Shown piece after piece: positions 8,052 through 15,288 of a stretch of DNA of 37,970 nt. The notes beneath the pieces were generated by a model, which was not told the origin of the DNA, did not search any database, and saw only the letters and a program-made list of their open reading frames with translations. The stretch covers positions 1-37,970 of IMG/VR virus record IMGVR_UViG_3300020156_000062, one strand, 5' to 3'. How positions within the stretch are numbered: position 1 is the stretch's first letter; each line of letters begins with the position of its first letter. A program made the translations under genes and the position numbers. The stretch comes from a virus.

Positions 8052-8330
8052 ATGAACGAAAAAACGATAGAGCGAACATTACGGGAAAAGGTGAAGGCCG
8101 CAGGCGGTGTCGCGCTGAAGTTCTTCAGCCCCTCTTTCACAGGATTGCCTGACCGTCTTGTGCTGATGCCCGGAGGCCGAGTATGGTTCGTAGAGCTGAA
8201 AGCACCGGGCAAAAAGCCAAAGCCGCGTCAGGTCATAGTGCATACGATGCTACGTAAACTGGGCTTCAACGTTGAGGTGATTGATACGACAGCGGGAGTT
8301 AACGAATTTGTAAACAGGATCGCAGCATGA
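8052..8330 (+). CDS. VRR-NUC domain nuclease (92 aa)
   Basis: A stand-alone VRR-NUC protein, the minimal form found in phage replication cassettes. Visible motifs are FTGLPDRLVLMPGGRVWFVE, which contains the catalytic PD, and ELKAPGKKPKPRQ with the E-x-K pair followed by Gln. A helix and the C-terminal FNVEVIDT strand complete the PD-(D/E)XK fold. The ATG follows the iteron-like gap, so this gene may have its own start of transcription. Its TGA overlaps the start of the SNF2 helicase (ATGA at 8327-8330), a pairing also common in other phages. The domain suggests structure-specific cleavage of branched DNA. Confidence 0.92.
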   Translation: MNEKTIERTLREKVKAAGGVALKFFSPSFTGLPDRLVLMPGGRVWFVELKAPGKKPKPRQVIVHTMLRKLGFNVEVIDTTAGVNEFVNRIAA

Positions 8331-9733
8331 AGTACACACCCTGGCCATACCAGCAGTTTGCAGAGGATCACATCATCGACCACCCGGAAGCCGGGCTTTT
8401 CATGGAGATGGGTCTCGGCAAGACAGTGTCCACGCTGTCCGCCATCAACCGGCTGATCTTTGACATGTTCGAGGTGTGCAAAGTGCTGGTGGTGGCCCCG
8501 AAACGTGTTGCAGAAGATACCTGGACGTCGGAAGCGGAAAAGTGGGATCACCTGAAGCACCTGAAGATTTCCCGCGTGCTGGGCACAGAGGCACAGCGTA
8601 TTATGGCGCTGCGTGCAAAGGCCGACATCTACGTGATCAACCGGGAAAACGTAGCGTGGCTGGTGGCACACCTGGGCGGCGCATGGCCCTTTGACATGTT
8701 GGTGATCGACGAGAGCAGCAGCTTCAAATCTCCGAAGGCGGCGAGGTTCAAGGCGCTGAAGATGGTGCGGCCGATGATCAAACGCGTGGTAGCGTTGACA
8801 GGTACGCCGCGGCCCAATGGCCTGCTGGACCTCTGGCCGCAGCTCTACCTGCTGGACATGGGTAAACGTCTCGGCAAGACGATTACCAACTACCGGGAGA
8901 ACTTTTTCATCCCCGGTAAGCGTAACGGGCATGTGGTGTACAACTACAACCTGAAGCAGGAGAAAGACGAGATGGTAGGTGCGGACTATTACGAAAAGCT
9001 GGTATACGAGCGGATCGGCGATATCTGCATCAGCATGAAGTCGAAGGATTACTTGTCTTTACCGGAACGGGTTAACCGCACAGTGGACGTGAAACTGCAT
9101 ACGAAAGTGCGATCGATGTATGACGAGTTCGAGCGCCAGCAGGTCCTTGCACTGGAGGGTGAAGAAATATCCGCTGTGAACGCGGCGGCGCTGTGTACAA
9201 AGCTGCAGCAATTTGCCAATGGGGCTGTGTACCGGGAAGATGGTACCTATCACGAGGTGCACGACGAGAAGCTGGAAGCTCTTGAAGAAATCCTTGAAGC
9301 TGCAGATGGTCAACCGGTGATGGTGTTCTACTGGTTCAAGCACGATAAGGAGCGCATCGAGAAGCGACTGAAGGCATACAAGCCGCAGGAGCTGAAAGGG
9401 CCGGCCGACATCCGCAAATGGAATGAAGGATCCGTGAAATTACTGCTTGTGCACCCTGCAAGCGCTGGTCACGGCCTGAATTTGCAAGCTGGCGGCAATA
9501 TCATCGTCTGGTTTGGCCCTATCTGGAGTCTCGAGTTGTACCAGCAAGCCAACGCGCGACTGGACCGGCAAGGTCAGACAAAAGCCGTAATTGTCCATCA
9601 TCTTGTAGCGCAAGATACTATAGATCAGGATATTATAAATAGCGCTTTGAACAAAGCTATCGGGCAGGATGCCATGATGCGTGCTGTCAAAGCAAGAATT
9701 GTGAAATGGAGAGACGCGCAGCACGCTGCGTAA
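8327..9733 (+). CDS. SNF2-type DEAD/DEAH helicase
   Basis: A 468-residue superfamily 2 ATPase. Motif I is MEMGLGKTVSTLSAI (GLGKT at 29-33), motif II is VIDESSSFK (D128, E129), and motif III is ALTGTPRPNGLLDLW. In the C-terminal RecA lobe the usual QANARLDRQGQ motif VI lies at about 406-416. The compact size without accessory domains is typical of phage SNF2 helicases encoded directly after a VRR-NUC protein. It probably remodels DNA-protein complexes or branched DNA during replication. It is the last gene of the cassette; a 42-bp gap with a 17-bp repeat separates it from the glycosyltransferase. Confidence 0.93.
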   Translation: MKYTPWPYQQFAEDHIIDHPEAGLFMEMGLGKTVSTLSAINRLIFDMFEVCKVLVVAPKRVAEDTWTSEAEKWDHLKHLKISRVLGTEAQRIMALRAKADIYVINRENVAWLVAHLGGAWPFDMLVIDESSSFKSPKAARFKALKMVRPMIKRVVALTGTPRPNGLLDLWPQLYLLDMGKRLGKTITNYRENFFIPGKRNGHVVYNYNLKQEKDEMVGADYYEKLVYERIGDICISMKSKDYLSLPERVNRTVDVKLHTKVRSMYDEFERQQVLALEGEEISAVNAAALCTKLQQFANGAVYREDGTYHEVHDEKLEALEEILEAADGQPVMVFYWFKHDKERIEKRLKAYKPQELKGPADIRKWNEGSVKLLLVHPASAGHGLNLQAGGNIIVWFGPIWSLELYQQANARLDRQGQTKAVIVHHLVAQDTIDQDIINSALNKAIGQDAMMRAVKARIVKWRDAQHAA

Positions 9734-9740
9734 TGGTGAC

Positions 9741-9767
9741 ACTAACAAAAGGTAACCACTAACAAAA
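9741..9767 (+). repeat. Short direct repeat in the leader of the glycan module
   Basis: ACTAACAAAA occurs at 9741-9750 and again at 9758-9767, a 17-bp period, with similar flanks (GGTGAC and GGTAACC before, GTAA after). The second copy ends 8 bp before the ATG at 9776. It may be a small tandem duplication in a Bacteroidetes-style A-rich ribosome-binding leader or a regulator site. No matching copies were found elsewhere. Confidence 0.5.
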
Positions 9768-9775
9768 AGTAATCA

Positions 9776-10834
9776 ATGAAAGTAATTTCCCTCATAAACC
9801 CGCACAGTGGTTGTGACTATCACCGGGTGAAGCTGCCGGTAACTTACCTGCACAAAGCGGGGTTGATACAGGGCGTTGTTGCAGACAGCTTCGAGGCATC
9901 GCTGGAACAATGCGAAATCCTGCTTTACAACCGCCTTCCTTTCGGTCGGAGCCTCGAAACGATACTGGAGGCCCGAAAACGATACGGCTTCAAAATCGTG
10001 GTCGATCTGGACGATTACTGGCAACTCTATCCGGGGCATTACCTGGAAAGGGTATGGCAAGCGCAGCAGCTCGAAAAACATATCCTGCGGAACCTGACCA
10101 TTGCAGACGCAGTGATCTGTACCAGCGACCGGTTGAAAGATAAGATCGAGCCGTATAACACGAACGTGTATGTTGTCCCCAACGGCCTACCGTTCGGAGA
10201 TCTCCAGTTTACCCCAGAGCGTGCGCCGGGGCAGCGTATGCGGTTCATGTACTGCGGTGGCGGCTCACACTTTTGGGACGTGCGCCTGCTGGCTGGCGCT
10301 ATGGACAAGCTGGCCCGGCACAACTTTGCCGGTGAGGTTATACTGGCGGGCGTTGCAGACGGCGTGAAGATATACCGAGATATGGCCGGCGTCATGAGTG
10401 CCCAAGGTAGGTTGAAGCATGCCCGTACGCTGAAGTACCAGGCACTTGACAGCTACATGGACCTGTACAATGACGGCGATGTGGCGCTGGCCCCGCTGGT
10501 CGCTAACAGCTTCAATTCCCATAAGTCCAACTTGAAGGTGATAGAAGCCGGCTGCAAGGCGATGCCGATCATCGTATCCAATACCGGGCCGTATTACGAT
10601 GACGAGTGTCCGTATCTCATGCGCGTGGACAGTCCGGGCGAATGGTACAAGTGGATCAGGTTCTGCCACGATAACCCGTCCTTCGTTGAGAACAACGGCG
10701 GCTACCTGCATGAGTACGTGAAACAAAACTACGACATCCGCATCCTGAACTTTTTGCGGATGGAAGCTTTCGAGAGTGTAATGAAAACCGTGAAGTATGG
10801 AAAGAGAGCAGATAATCAACCAGTTCGTGAATGA
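9776..10834 (+). CDS. GT-B fold glycosyltransferase (GT4-like)
   Basis: A 352-residue protein with the layout of a group 1/GT4-like transferase. The N-terminal Rossmann lobe has a glycine and histidine loop (INPHSGCDYHRVKLP), a VVDLDDYWQL motif near residue 78-88, and NVYVVPNGLPF at the hinge. The C-terminal lobe has MRFMYCGGGSHFWD, VALAPLVANSFNSHKSNLK and a KVIEAGCKAMPIIVSNTGP donor-binding segment. It may transfer a sugar to phage DNA, a virion protein or a host glycan; the acceptor cannot be read from sequence. It is separated from the acyltransferase and the GT2 gene by the sigma-like and small genes. Its 3' end overlaps the sigma-like gene by 38 bp. Confidence 0.85.
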   Translation: MKVISLINPHSGCDYHRVKLPVTYLHKAGLIQGVVADSFEASLEQCEILLYNRLPFGRSLETILEARKRYGFKIVVDLDDYWQLYPGHYLERVWQAQQLEKHILRNLTIADAVICTSDRLKDKIEPYNTNVYVVPNGLPFGDLQFTPERAPGQRMRFMYCGGGSHFWDVRLLAGAMDKLARHNFAGEVILAGVADGVKIYRDMAGVMSAQGRLKHARTLKYQALDSYMDLYNDGDVALAPLVANSFNSHKSNLKVIEAGCKAMPIIVSNTGPYYDDECPYLMRVDSPGEWYKWIRFCHDNPSFVENNGGYLHEYVKQNYDIRILNFLRMEAFESVMKTVKYGKRADNQPVRE

Positions 10835-11297
10835 TCCCGAGTACCGGGACATCTGCCGGCATATCGCCGGTGACTATGCCGATGACCTATACCAGGAGCT
10901 GGTATTATTTGTGCTGGAAATGCCGGACGACAAGCTGCGCCGGCTGAATGAAACCTGCCTCAAGTGCTACTTTGTCCGGATGGCACAGGGCCAGTTCAAC
11001 CGGCGCAATGGTGCGTTCTTCCGCAAATACCGGCTGGATGAACGGATGGTAACCGAGCACAAAGACGATATTCTGCAGGCGTGCCAGTCTTCCGCGCCGG
11101 ATCCCGGCCTGGTGGAAAAGGTACAGGAGGTGATGAAGGATACCTACTGGTACGACCAGGGGTTATTCACCCTCTATGCCGAGATGGGCACTATCCGGGA
11201 AGTGTCCGCAAAGACCGGCATCCCTTCTGCGTCCGTGGCCGTTACGGTCCGGGACTATAAAAAGATTCTTCGTAAAAAACTGAAAAAGTATGAATGA
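10797..11297 (+). CDS. Sigma-70-like transcription factor
   Basis: A 166-residue protein that resembles small sigma factors. The N-terminal part has a helical DDLYQELVLFVLEMPDDKL stretch similar to region 2, and the C-terminus has a region-4-like helix-turn-helix (TIREVSAKTGIPSASVAVTV) followed by a basic tail (LRKKLKKYE). The linker is charged. It starts inside the glycosyltransferase gene. Placement just before the terminase and structural block suggests control of late genes. A repeated ~33-bp motif upstream of several late genes is a candidate target. The sigma role is inferred from fold-like features; a plain HTH regulator or a terminase-associated DNA-binding protein is possible. Confidence 0.65.
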   Translation: MEREQIINQFVNDPEYRDICRHIAGDYADDLYQELVLFVLEMPDDKLRRLNETCLKCYFVRMAQGQFNRRNGAFFRKYRLDERMVTEHKDDILQACQSSAPDPGLVEKVQEVMKDTYWYDQGLFTLYAEMGTIREVSAKTGIPSASVAVTVRDYKKILRKKLKKYE

Positions 11298-11559
11298 CTT
11301 GATGATCATCGCTGGGGCTGCATGCCTTGCGATCCTGTTCGTGGAAGTGGCCAATGTGCCACTGTGGATTAAAAAAGTGTTGTGGGGCGATCAGGCGTAC
11401 CGCCATCGGATCAAGCCACTGGACTGCTCTCCGTGCCTTTCTTTCTGGCTCGCTGGATTTTTTTCCATTTTTTTTCACAAAAATCCGCTGGTCGTTCCGT
11501 GTATAGGTGCAATCAGTTCGATTTTGGCTGTTTTAATCATCAAACACATGAGTAAATGA
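11290..11559 (+). CDS. Small multi-pass membrane protein with CxxC
   Basis: An 89-residue protein with three hydrophobic segments: about residues 4-24, 48-60 and 66-84. Between the first two is PLDCSPCLSFWLAGF, a cysteine pair at the start of a membrane helix. I recall such DCxxCLSFW-type motifs from small membrane proteins of Bacteroidetes phages, but no function. The gene overlaps the sigma-like gene by 8 bp. Its sequence also contains copy A of the repeated late-gene motif (11476-11508), so part of its DNA may serve as a control site. Confidence 0.7.
   Translation: MNDLMIIAGAACLAILFVEVANVPLWIKKVLWGDQAYRHRIKPLDCSPCLSFWLAGFFSIFFHKNPLVVPCIGAISSILAVLIIKHMSK
11476..11508 (+). promoter_or_regulatory. 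Repeated late-gene motif, copy A
   Basis: This copy reads CACAAAAATCCGCTGG, then TCGTTCCGTGTATAGGTG. It shares the ACAAA block, a CG-containing middle and the TTCC-GTGTA block with copies B, C and D. It lies inside the membrane-protein gene, 57 bp between its TTCC and the ATG at 11556. Promoter function is inferred, and this copy is the least certain because it is within coding DNA. Confidence 0.45.
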
Positions 11560-11876
11560 GTTTCACAGAAGAACACAAAGCTATACTGGAAAAACATAAG
11601 GAGCACTGGGAGAGCTTGCGCGAAGTCCAGTTCATGCGCAATGTGGATAAGCCGGTGTTCGACGACCTGCAGCGTGTGCACAACGAAGCCATCGGTGTGT
11701 ATTGGTTCAGCCCCTGGTGCTCCAGCTGCGTAGCCGACATGGTGCGCATACTGTATACGCAGTACGACAAGACGCTGCGGACAGAACCATCCGCGTTGGT
11801 CACTAACCCTGAAACAAAAAAACCTAATCGCAAACAACGCAGACATGGACAACAACAGCAGGTTTCCGGGGAATGA
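11556..11876 (+). CDS. Hypothetical protein with WCSSC motif (106 aa)
   Basis: The N-terminal half is charged and helical (EEHKAILEKHKEHWESLRE). The middle has WFSPWCSSCVADMVRILY with a CxxC pair, and the C-terminus is a basic tail (KKPNRKQRRHGQQQQ). The WCSSC looks superficially like a thioredoxin active site, but no thioredoxin fold is apparent around it. Metal binding or a structural disulfide is equally possible. The start overlaps the preceding stop (ATGA). The 3' end overlaps the acyltransferase gene by 32 bp. No family recognised. Confidence 0.7.
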   Translation: MSFTEEHKAILEKHKEHWESLREVQFMRNVDKPVFDDLQRVHNEAIGVYWFSPWCSSCVADMVRILYTQYDKTLRTEPSALVTNPETKKPNRKQRRHGQQQQVSGE

Positions 11877-12393
11877 CATCCATCCGACGGCGGTAATAGG
11901 CCCGAAGGTTATTATGGGTTCGGGCAACTACATCGGCCCGTATTGCGTGATCGGCATGCCGGGCGAACATCGCGGGAAGTGGGGCACCGATGCGGGTGTC
12001 GTTATTGGCAACGGTAACCGGATCACGGGGCACGTCACCATCGATGCCGGTATAGATTTCCCAACAAGGATATTCGACAACGTTATGTTGATGAAGCACT
12101 CCCATGTTGGTCATGATGCTGTTATCCAGCGCGGCGTAACGGTTGCATGCGGTGCCAAGATAGGCGGACATGCGGCATTGGGAGAGTATGTAAACGTAGG
12201 ACTGAACGCCGTGATCCATCAACAGCATCGGGTGCACGCCTGGTGCATGATCGGTATGGGCGCCGTACTTCCGCTGAAGGTTACTACGTCTCCGGGGCAT
12301 ACTTACGTCGGCAATCCCGCGCGGAGTATCGGGCCAAATAAGAAAGCGCCCACTGAAATATTTCCCGCTAAACCGCAAAAACAGATTTCGTAG
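11845..12393 (+). CDS. Left-handed beta-helix acyltransferase (LpxA-like)
   Basis: A 182-residue protein built of hexapeptide repeats of the [LIV]-G-x4 type (AVIGPKVIMGSGNYIGPYCVIGM, then VVIGNGNRITGHVTID and later VACGAKIGGHAALGEYVNVG). Histidines at MKHSHVGHDAVI sit where LpxA-type acyltransferases carry their catalytic His. The C-terminus has YVGNPARSIG, typical of sugar O- or N-acyltransferases. It probably acylates a sugar carried by a nucleotide or lipid. Between two glycosyltransferases, it suggests a dedicated glycan modification. The acceptor is unknown. Confidence 0.85.
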   Translation: MDNNSRFPGNDIHPTAVIGPKVIMGSGNYIGPYCVIGMPGEHRGKWGTDAGVVIGNGNRITGHVTIDAGIDFPTRIFDNVMLMKHSHVGHDAVIQRGVTVACGAKIGGHAALGEYVNVGLNAVIHQQHRVHAWCMIGMGAVLPLKVTTSPGHTYVGNPARSIGPNKKAPTEIFPAKPQKQIS

Positions 12394-12395
12394 TT

Positions 12396-13127
12396 ATGAA
12401 AGTCGCCATCCTGATGCTCTCCTACGAGCGGTACGATACATTGGTCCAGGTGCTGCCGAACAATCTGCAGAATGCAGGGTGTTCGGTGGATCTGTTCATA
12501 CTCGACCAGGGCAGTAAAGATCCACGTGTGTTAGAAATTATCAGCTCGTTACGGAATGGGGATACTCTTCGCGCTGGTATGTGGCATTTCCGAAATGATA
12601 ACATCGGCATCGCGGCCGGCTTCAACTACCTGCTGCGCCAGCATCCAGGCTATGACGCTTACCAGTTCATGGCGAACGACATCCTGGAGCAGCCCGGATG
12701 GGTAGCGAAAAAGGTTGAGTACCTGAAAGCGATCCCGGACAGTGGCATGGTATCCATACCCTGCGGTGATCACGGCTACCCCTCTCGTAAGGCTGGTGGC
12801 TTATGGCTGCATCCCGGTGACGTGATCGGGCAATTCATGATCAGCAGACAGGTGTACGAGAAGGTCGGAGCGTTCCGGGAAGATTTCGGTAAGTACGGTC
12901 CAGTGGACAACGATTACAACATCCGTTGTGCCAAAGCCGGGTTTACGAACTACTACCTGCCCGGTATGAAAGCTGTGCACCTGGACGACCACGCAAACGA
13001 TCTGTACGGCTATGATAAAGCCGCAGCCGTGGCAAAGTCGTGGCCCGAGTTCATGGCTACGGTGAGCGATCAGGAATATTTCATTGCGCCGGAGGATTAC
13101 AACATAAACGCAAAGGAGTATGTGTAG
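12396..13127 (+). CDS. Family 2 (GT-A) glycosyltransferase
   Basis: A 243-residue GT2-like transferase. It begins KVAILMLSYERYDTLVQVLP, the nucleotide-sugar-binding beta-strand, then LFILDQGSKDP, and RNDNIGIAAGFNYLLRQ. The place of the metal-binding DxD is taken by FMANDILEQPGW. The acceptor-side motif is GPVDNDYNIRCAKAGF, in the position of the catalytic ED of the family. It lies 2 bp after the acyltransferase, so the two are co-translated. The pair plus the GT-B enzyme upstream form a small glycan-tailoring module. Confidence 0.85.
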   Translation: MKVAILMLSYERYDTLVQVLPNNLQNAGCSVDLFILDQGSKDPRVLEIISSLRNGDTLRAGMWHFRNDNIGIAAGFNYLLRQHPGYDAYQFMANDILEQPGWVAKKVEYLKAIPDSGMVSIPCGDHGYPSRKAGGLWLHPGDVIGQFMISRQVYEKVGAFREDFGKYGPVDNDYNIRCAKAGFTNYYLPGMKAVHLDDHANDLYGYDKAAAVAKSWPEFMATVSDQEYFIAPEDYNINAKEYV

Positions 13128-13299
13128 TAAGGTGTCACTTTCAAAGCAGCAGGCGATCAGCGCCATCGCAACCATCAGATATTTGCGCCGGGCCAAAGGA
13201 TCAAAGAAACGGAAGGAGAAACGGTATTACTTCTGTCACGACTGCGACGCCTTCCATTTAACCAGTATGAAACAGTACAGACATGGCAAAGAAACATAA
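13120..13299 (+). CDS. Small basic zinc-ribbon-like protein (59 aa)
   Basis: A 59-residue frame starting at ATG 13120, overlapping the GT2 stop by 8 bp, and ending TAA at 13297-13299, 17 bp into the small terminase gene. The protein is very basic (RYLRRAKGSKKRKEKRYY) with FCHDCDAFHLT, a half zinc ribbon with CxxC and a nearby His. Small proteins of this form sit just before terminase genes in some phages. Nucleic-acid binding is likely but unproven. Confidence 0.65.
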   Translation: MCSKVSLSKQQAISAIATIRYLRRAKGSKKRKEKRYYFCHDCDAFHLTSMKQYRHGKET

Positions 13300-13717
13300 G
13301 TTCACACCGGAGCAGGTTGCCGACGTATGGGAGACCTACAAATATGAGGCGGACAACCGCGTAGTGGAAGAGGCGAGCGCCGGCAAGATCATCCGTCTGA
13401 AGCGCCCCCGTGTGTATACACTGGAATCATTTCTCACTTTCCTGGGGCTTTCTCGCCAGGCATGGAGTGAGTACGCAAAGCACCGGGCTTACCGCGACGT
13501 AGTGCGGGCTATCGACGAGGAAGTGTTCGCACGGAAGAAGGAAGCGCTGGTGAACCAGGAAGGTAGCACTACCGGGTTGATTTTCGATATGAAGGCGAAC
13601 TACGGTATCAATGACAAGACGATCATTGACGCCAGCATTGACGGCACATACGTAGTGACGATGGATTTGGGAGGGCCGAAAAATGATAACGAAGGCACAG
13701 AAGAGGATAGCGTATAA
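13283..13717 (+). CDS. terS: Small terminase subunit
   Basis: A 144-residue protein. The central part (TLESFLTFLGLSRQAWSEYA) is a helix-turn-helix, followed by a long helix (YRDVVRAIDEEVFARKKEALVNQ) and STTGLIFDMKANYGI, a pattern common in Bacteroidetes phage small terminases. The C-terminal tail is acidic. The protein would recognise the packaging site and load the large subunit. The gene overlaps the large subunit gene by 35 bp. No cos or pac site could be identified. Confidence 0.85.
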   Translation: MAKKHKFTPEQVADVWETYKYEADNRVVEEASAGKIIRLKRPRVYTLESFLTFLGLSRQAWSEYAKHRAYRDVVRAIDEEVFARKKEALVNQEGSTTGLIFDMKANYGINDKTIIDASIDGTYVVTMDLGGPKNDNEGTEEDSV

Positions 13718-14888
13718 GCGTCCATTCGTATACAACTATCAACGCAACATACTGGACGATCCGGCGCGTTACACCGTGACGGAGGCATCCACGAAGGTCG
13801 GGAAGACAGCTTCCCATATCATTTGGCTCTTTGAAGAAAGTTTGAAATTAAAGTTCAACCAGTCCGTCTGGTGGGTGGCCCCGGTGTATGCACAGGCAGA
13901 GATTGCCTACAACCGCATGAAGCAGCAGGTGACCAACCGGGGATTCTTCCGCGCGAACGAGACAAAACTGCGGTTGACCCTTCCCACAGGTGCGCATATA
14001 CAGTTCAAGTCCGCTGAGAAGCCGGACAACCTATATGGCGATGACGTGTATGCCGCAGTGTTTGACGAATTCACCAGGGCAAAGGAACCAGCGTGGCACG
14101 CTCTCCGTTCTACGCTGACGTTCACGAAGGGTAGATGTAAGTTCATCGGCAACGTGAAGGGAAAAAAGAACTGGGGGTACAAGCTGGCGTTAAAGGCAAA
14201 GGCTGGTGATCCAGGTTTCAGCCACTATAAGATTACAGCGTACGACGCGGCGGCGGAAGGGCTGCTAAGCTACGAAGAGATCGAGGCGGCGAAGTCAGAG
14301 CTGCCGGAGCATGTGTTCCGGGAACTTTACCTCGCTGAAGCTGCGGACGACGGTAGCAATCCATTCGGGGCTGACCATATCGCGGCCGGGGTTAAGGTGA
14401 TCAGCAACCTGCCACCTGTCTGCTTCGGTATTGACCTGGCAAAATCCGTTGACTGGACGGTGATTATCGGGCTGGATATAAACGGGGATGTGTGCTACTT
14501 CGAGCGCTTCCGTAAGGACTGGACGCAGACTACAGCCGCGTTAAAGGCGTTGCCAGACATAGCGATGTGCATTGACAGCACCGGCGTAGGTGATCCAATC
14601 GTAGAAGAGATACAGCGGCATCTCCAGTACGCCGAGGCCGTGAAGTTCACCCCGCACAGCAAACAGCAGCTCATGGAGGGCCTTGCCTGGGCGATCCAGA
14701 ACGGGAAGATACATTACCCGGACGGTGTGATAAAAGACGAGCTGGAGAGTTTCGAGTTCTTTTACAGTGCCTCCGGCGTGAAGTATTCGGCCCCTGCCGG
14801 CTTTCACGATGATACTGTCTGTGCGCTGGCGCTGGCATGGCGGGCATTCGCTGCAGCGCAACATGTGGGGAAATACGATTTACGATAA
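13683..14888 (+). CDS. terL: Large terminase subunit (ATPase-nuclease)
   Basis: A 401-residue packaging motor. The ATPase domain has a deviant Walker A (STKVGKTASH, GKT at 40-42), Walker B VYAAVFDEFTRA (D128, E129) and the coupling segment FIGNVKGKKNWGY. The RNase H-like nuclease has FGIDLAKSVDWTV (D251), MCIDSTGVGDPIVEEI (D298) and FHDDTVCALALAWRA (D376-D377). All three acidic sites are present, so headful or site-specific cleavage should be intact. The length is slightly short for the family. It is the first recognisable packaging gene; unusually, tail genes follow instead of the portal. Confidence 0.93.
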   Translation: MITKAQKRIAYKRPFVYNYQRNILDDPARYTVTEASTKVGKTASHIIWLFEESLKLKFNQSVWWVAPVYAQAEIAYNRMKQQVTNRGFFRANETKLRLTLPTGAHIQFKSAEKPDNLYGDDVYAAVFDEFTRAKEPAWHALRSTLTFTKGRCKFIGNVKGKKNWGYKLALKAKAGDPGFSHYKITAYDAAAEGLLSYEEIEAAKSELPEHVFRELYLAEAADDGSNPFGADHIAAGVKVISNLPPVCFGIDLAKSVDWTVIIGLDINGDVCYFERFRKDWTQTTAALKALPDIAMCIDSTGVGDPIVEEIQRHLQYAEAVKFTPHSKQQLMEGLAWAIQNGKIHYPDGVIKDELESFEFFYSASGVKYSAPAGFHDDTVCALALAWRAFAAAQHVGKYDLR

Positions 14889-14899
14889 AAACGATAACG

Positions 14900-15070
14900 A
14901 TGAAAAAGATCATTGCAAAAATGTTCGGGCTCTATACAGACAAGCAGCTGGTGAGCTTTGGTAACTACCTGCTTTCTGAAAAGAGAGAAGGCCTTACCGG
15001 GTACCGCAACCGCCGGGTTGTGACACACGCAGATACCAGCAACTGGGAGTACGAACAACAAAACCAGTAA
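14900..15070 (+). CDS. Hypothetical small protein (56 aa)
   Basis: I start this frame at ATG 14900 (KKIIAKMFGLYTDKQLVSFG), 11 bp after the terminase stop, not at the in-frame GTG-like codon inside the terminase gene. The sequence has a short N-terminal helix and a polar, Arg-rich tail ending in SNWEYEQQNQ. No transmembrane helix and no recognised domain. Two bases separate it from the next gene. Similar tiny proteins appear after terminase in Bacteroidetes phages, function unknown. Confidence 0.65.
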   Translation: MKKIIAKMFGLYTDKQLVSFGNYLLSEKREGLTGYRNRRVVTHADTSNWEYEQQNQ

Positions 15071-15072
15071 CG

Positions 15073-15288
15073 ATGAACGCAAAAGAGTTTATTGCCAGTA
15101 AAGGCAACATCACCGATCCTGATATCCGGTTTCTGAATGCCGGTGAAGTCCGGATCATTCCCCTGGAGGATTTGCTGGATGAGTACCTTGTCCAGGCACC
15201 GGCCACTGAAGTAAGCAAAGCGGCTGCGGAGGTACAGGCGGCTAAACCCCAAAAGGTTCCTGCCAAAACCAAAAAGAAGAAAACCTGA
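15073..15288 (+). CDS. Hypothetical protein with Lys-rich tail (71 aa)
   Basis: The first ~45 residues look folded (IRFLNAGEVRIIPLEDLLDEYL). The last 25 form an Ala/Lys/Pro-rich tail ending in KTKKKKT. The last base of the TGA (15288) is not shared in frame with the next gene, but the ATG at 15288 overlaps it as ATG/TGA, indicating coupling with the tail-chaperone gene. A minor structural or assembly role is an inference from place. Confidence 0.65.
   Translation: MNAKEFIASKGNITDPDIRFLNAGEVRIIPLEDLLDEYLVQAPATEVSKAAAEVQAAKPQKVPAKTKKKKT

Noticed and set aside
8228-8932. Long minus-strand frame opposite the SNF2 helicase start
   Set aside because: The plus strand carries unmistakable VRR-NUC and helicase motifs here; the minus frame is rich in His/Gln/Arg, typical of antisense of a coding region.
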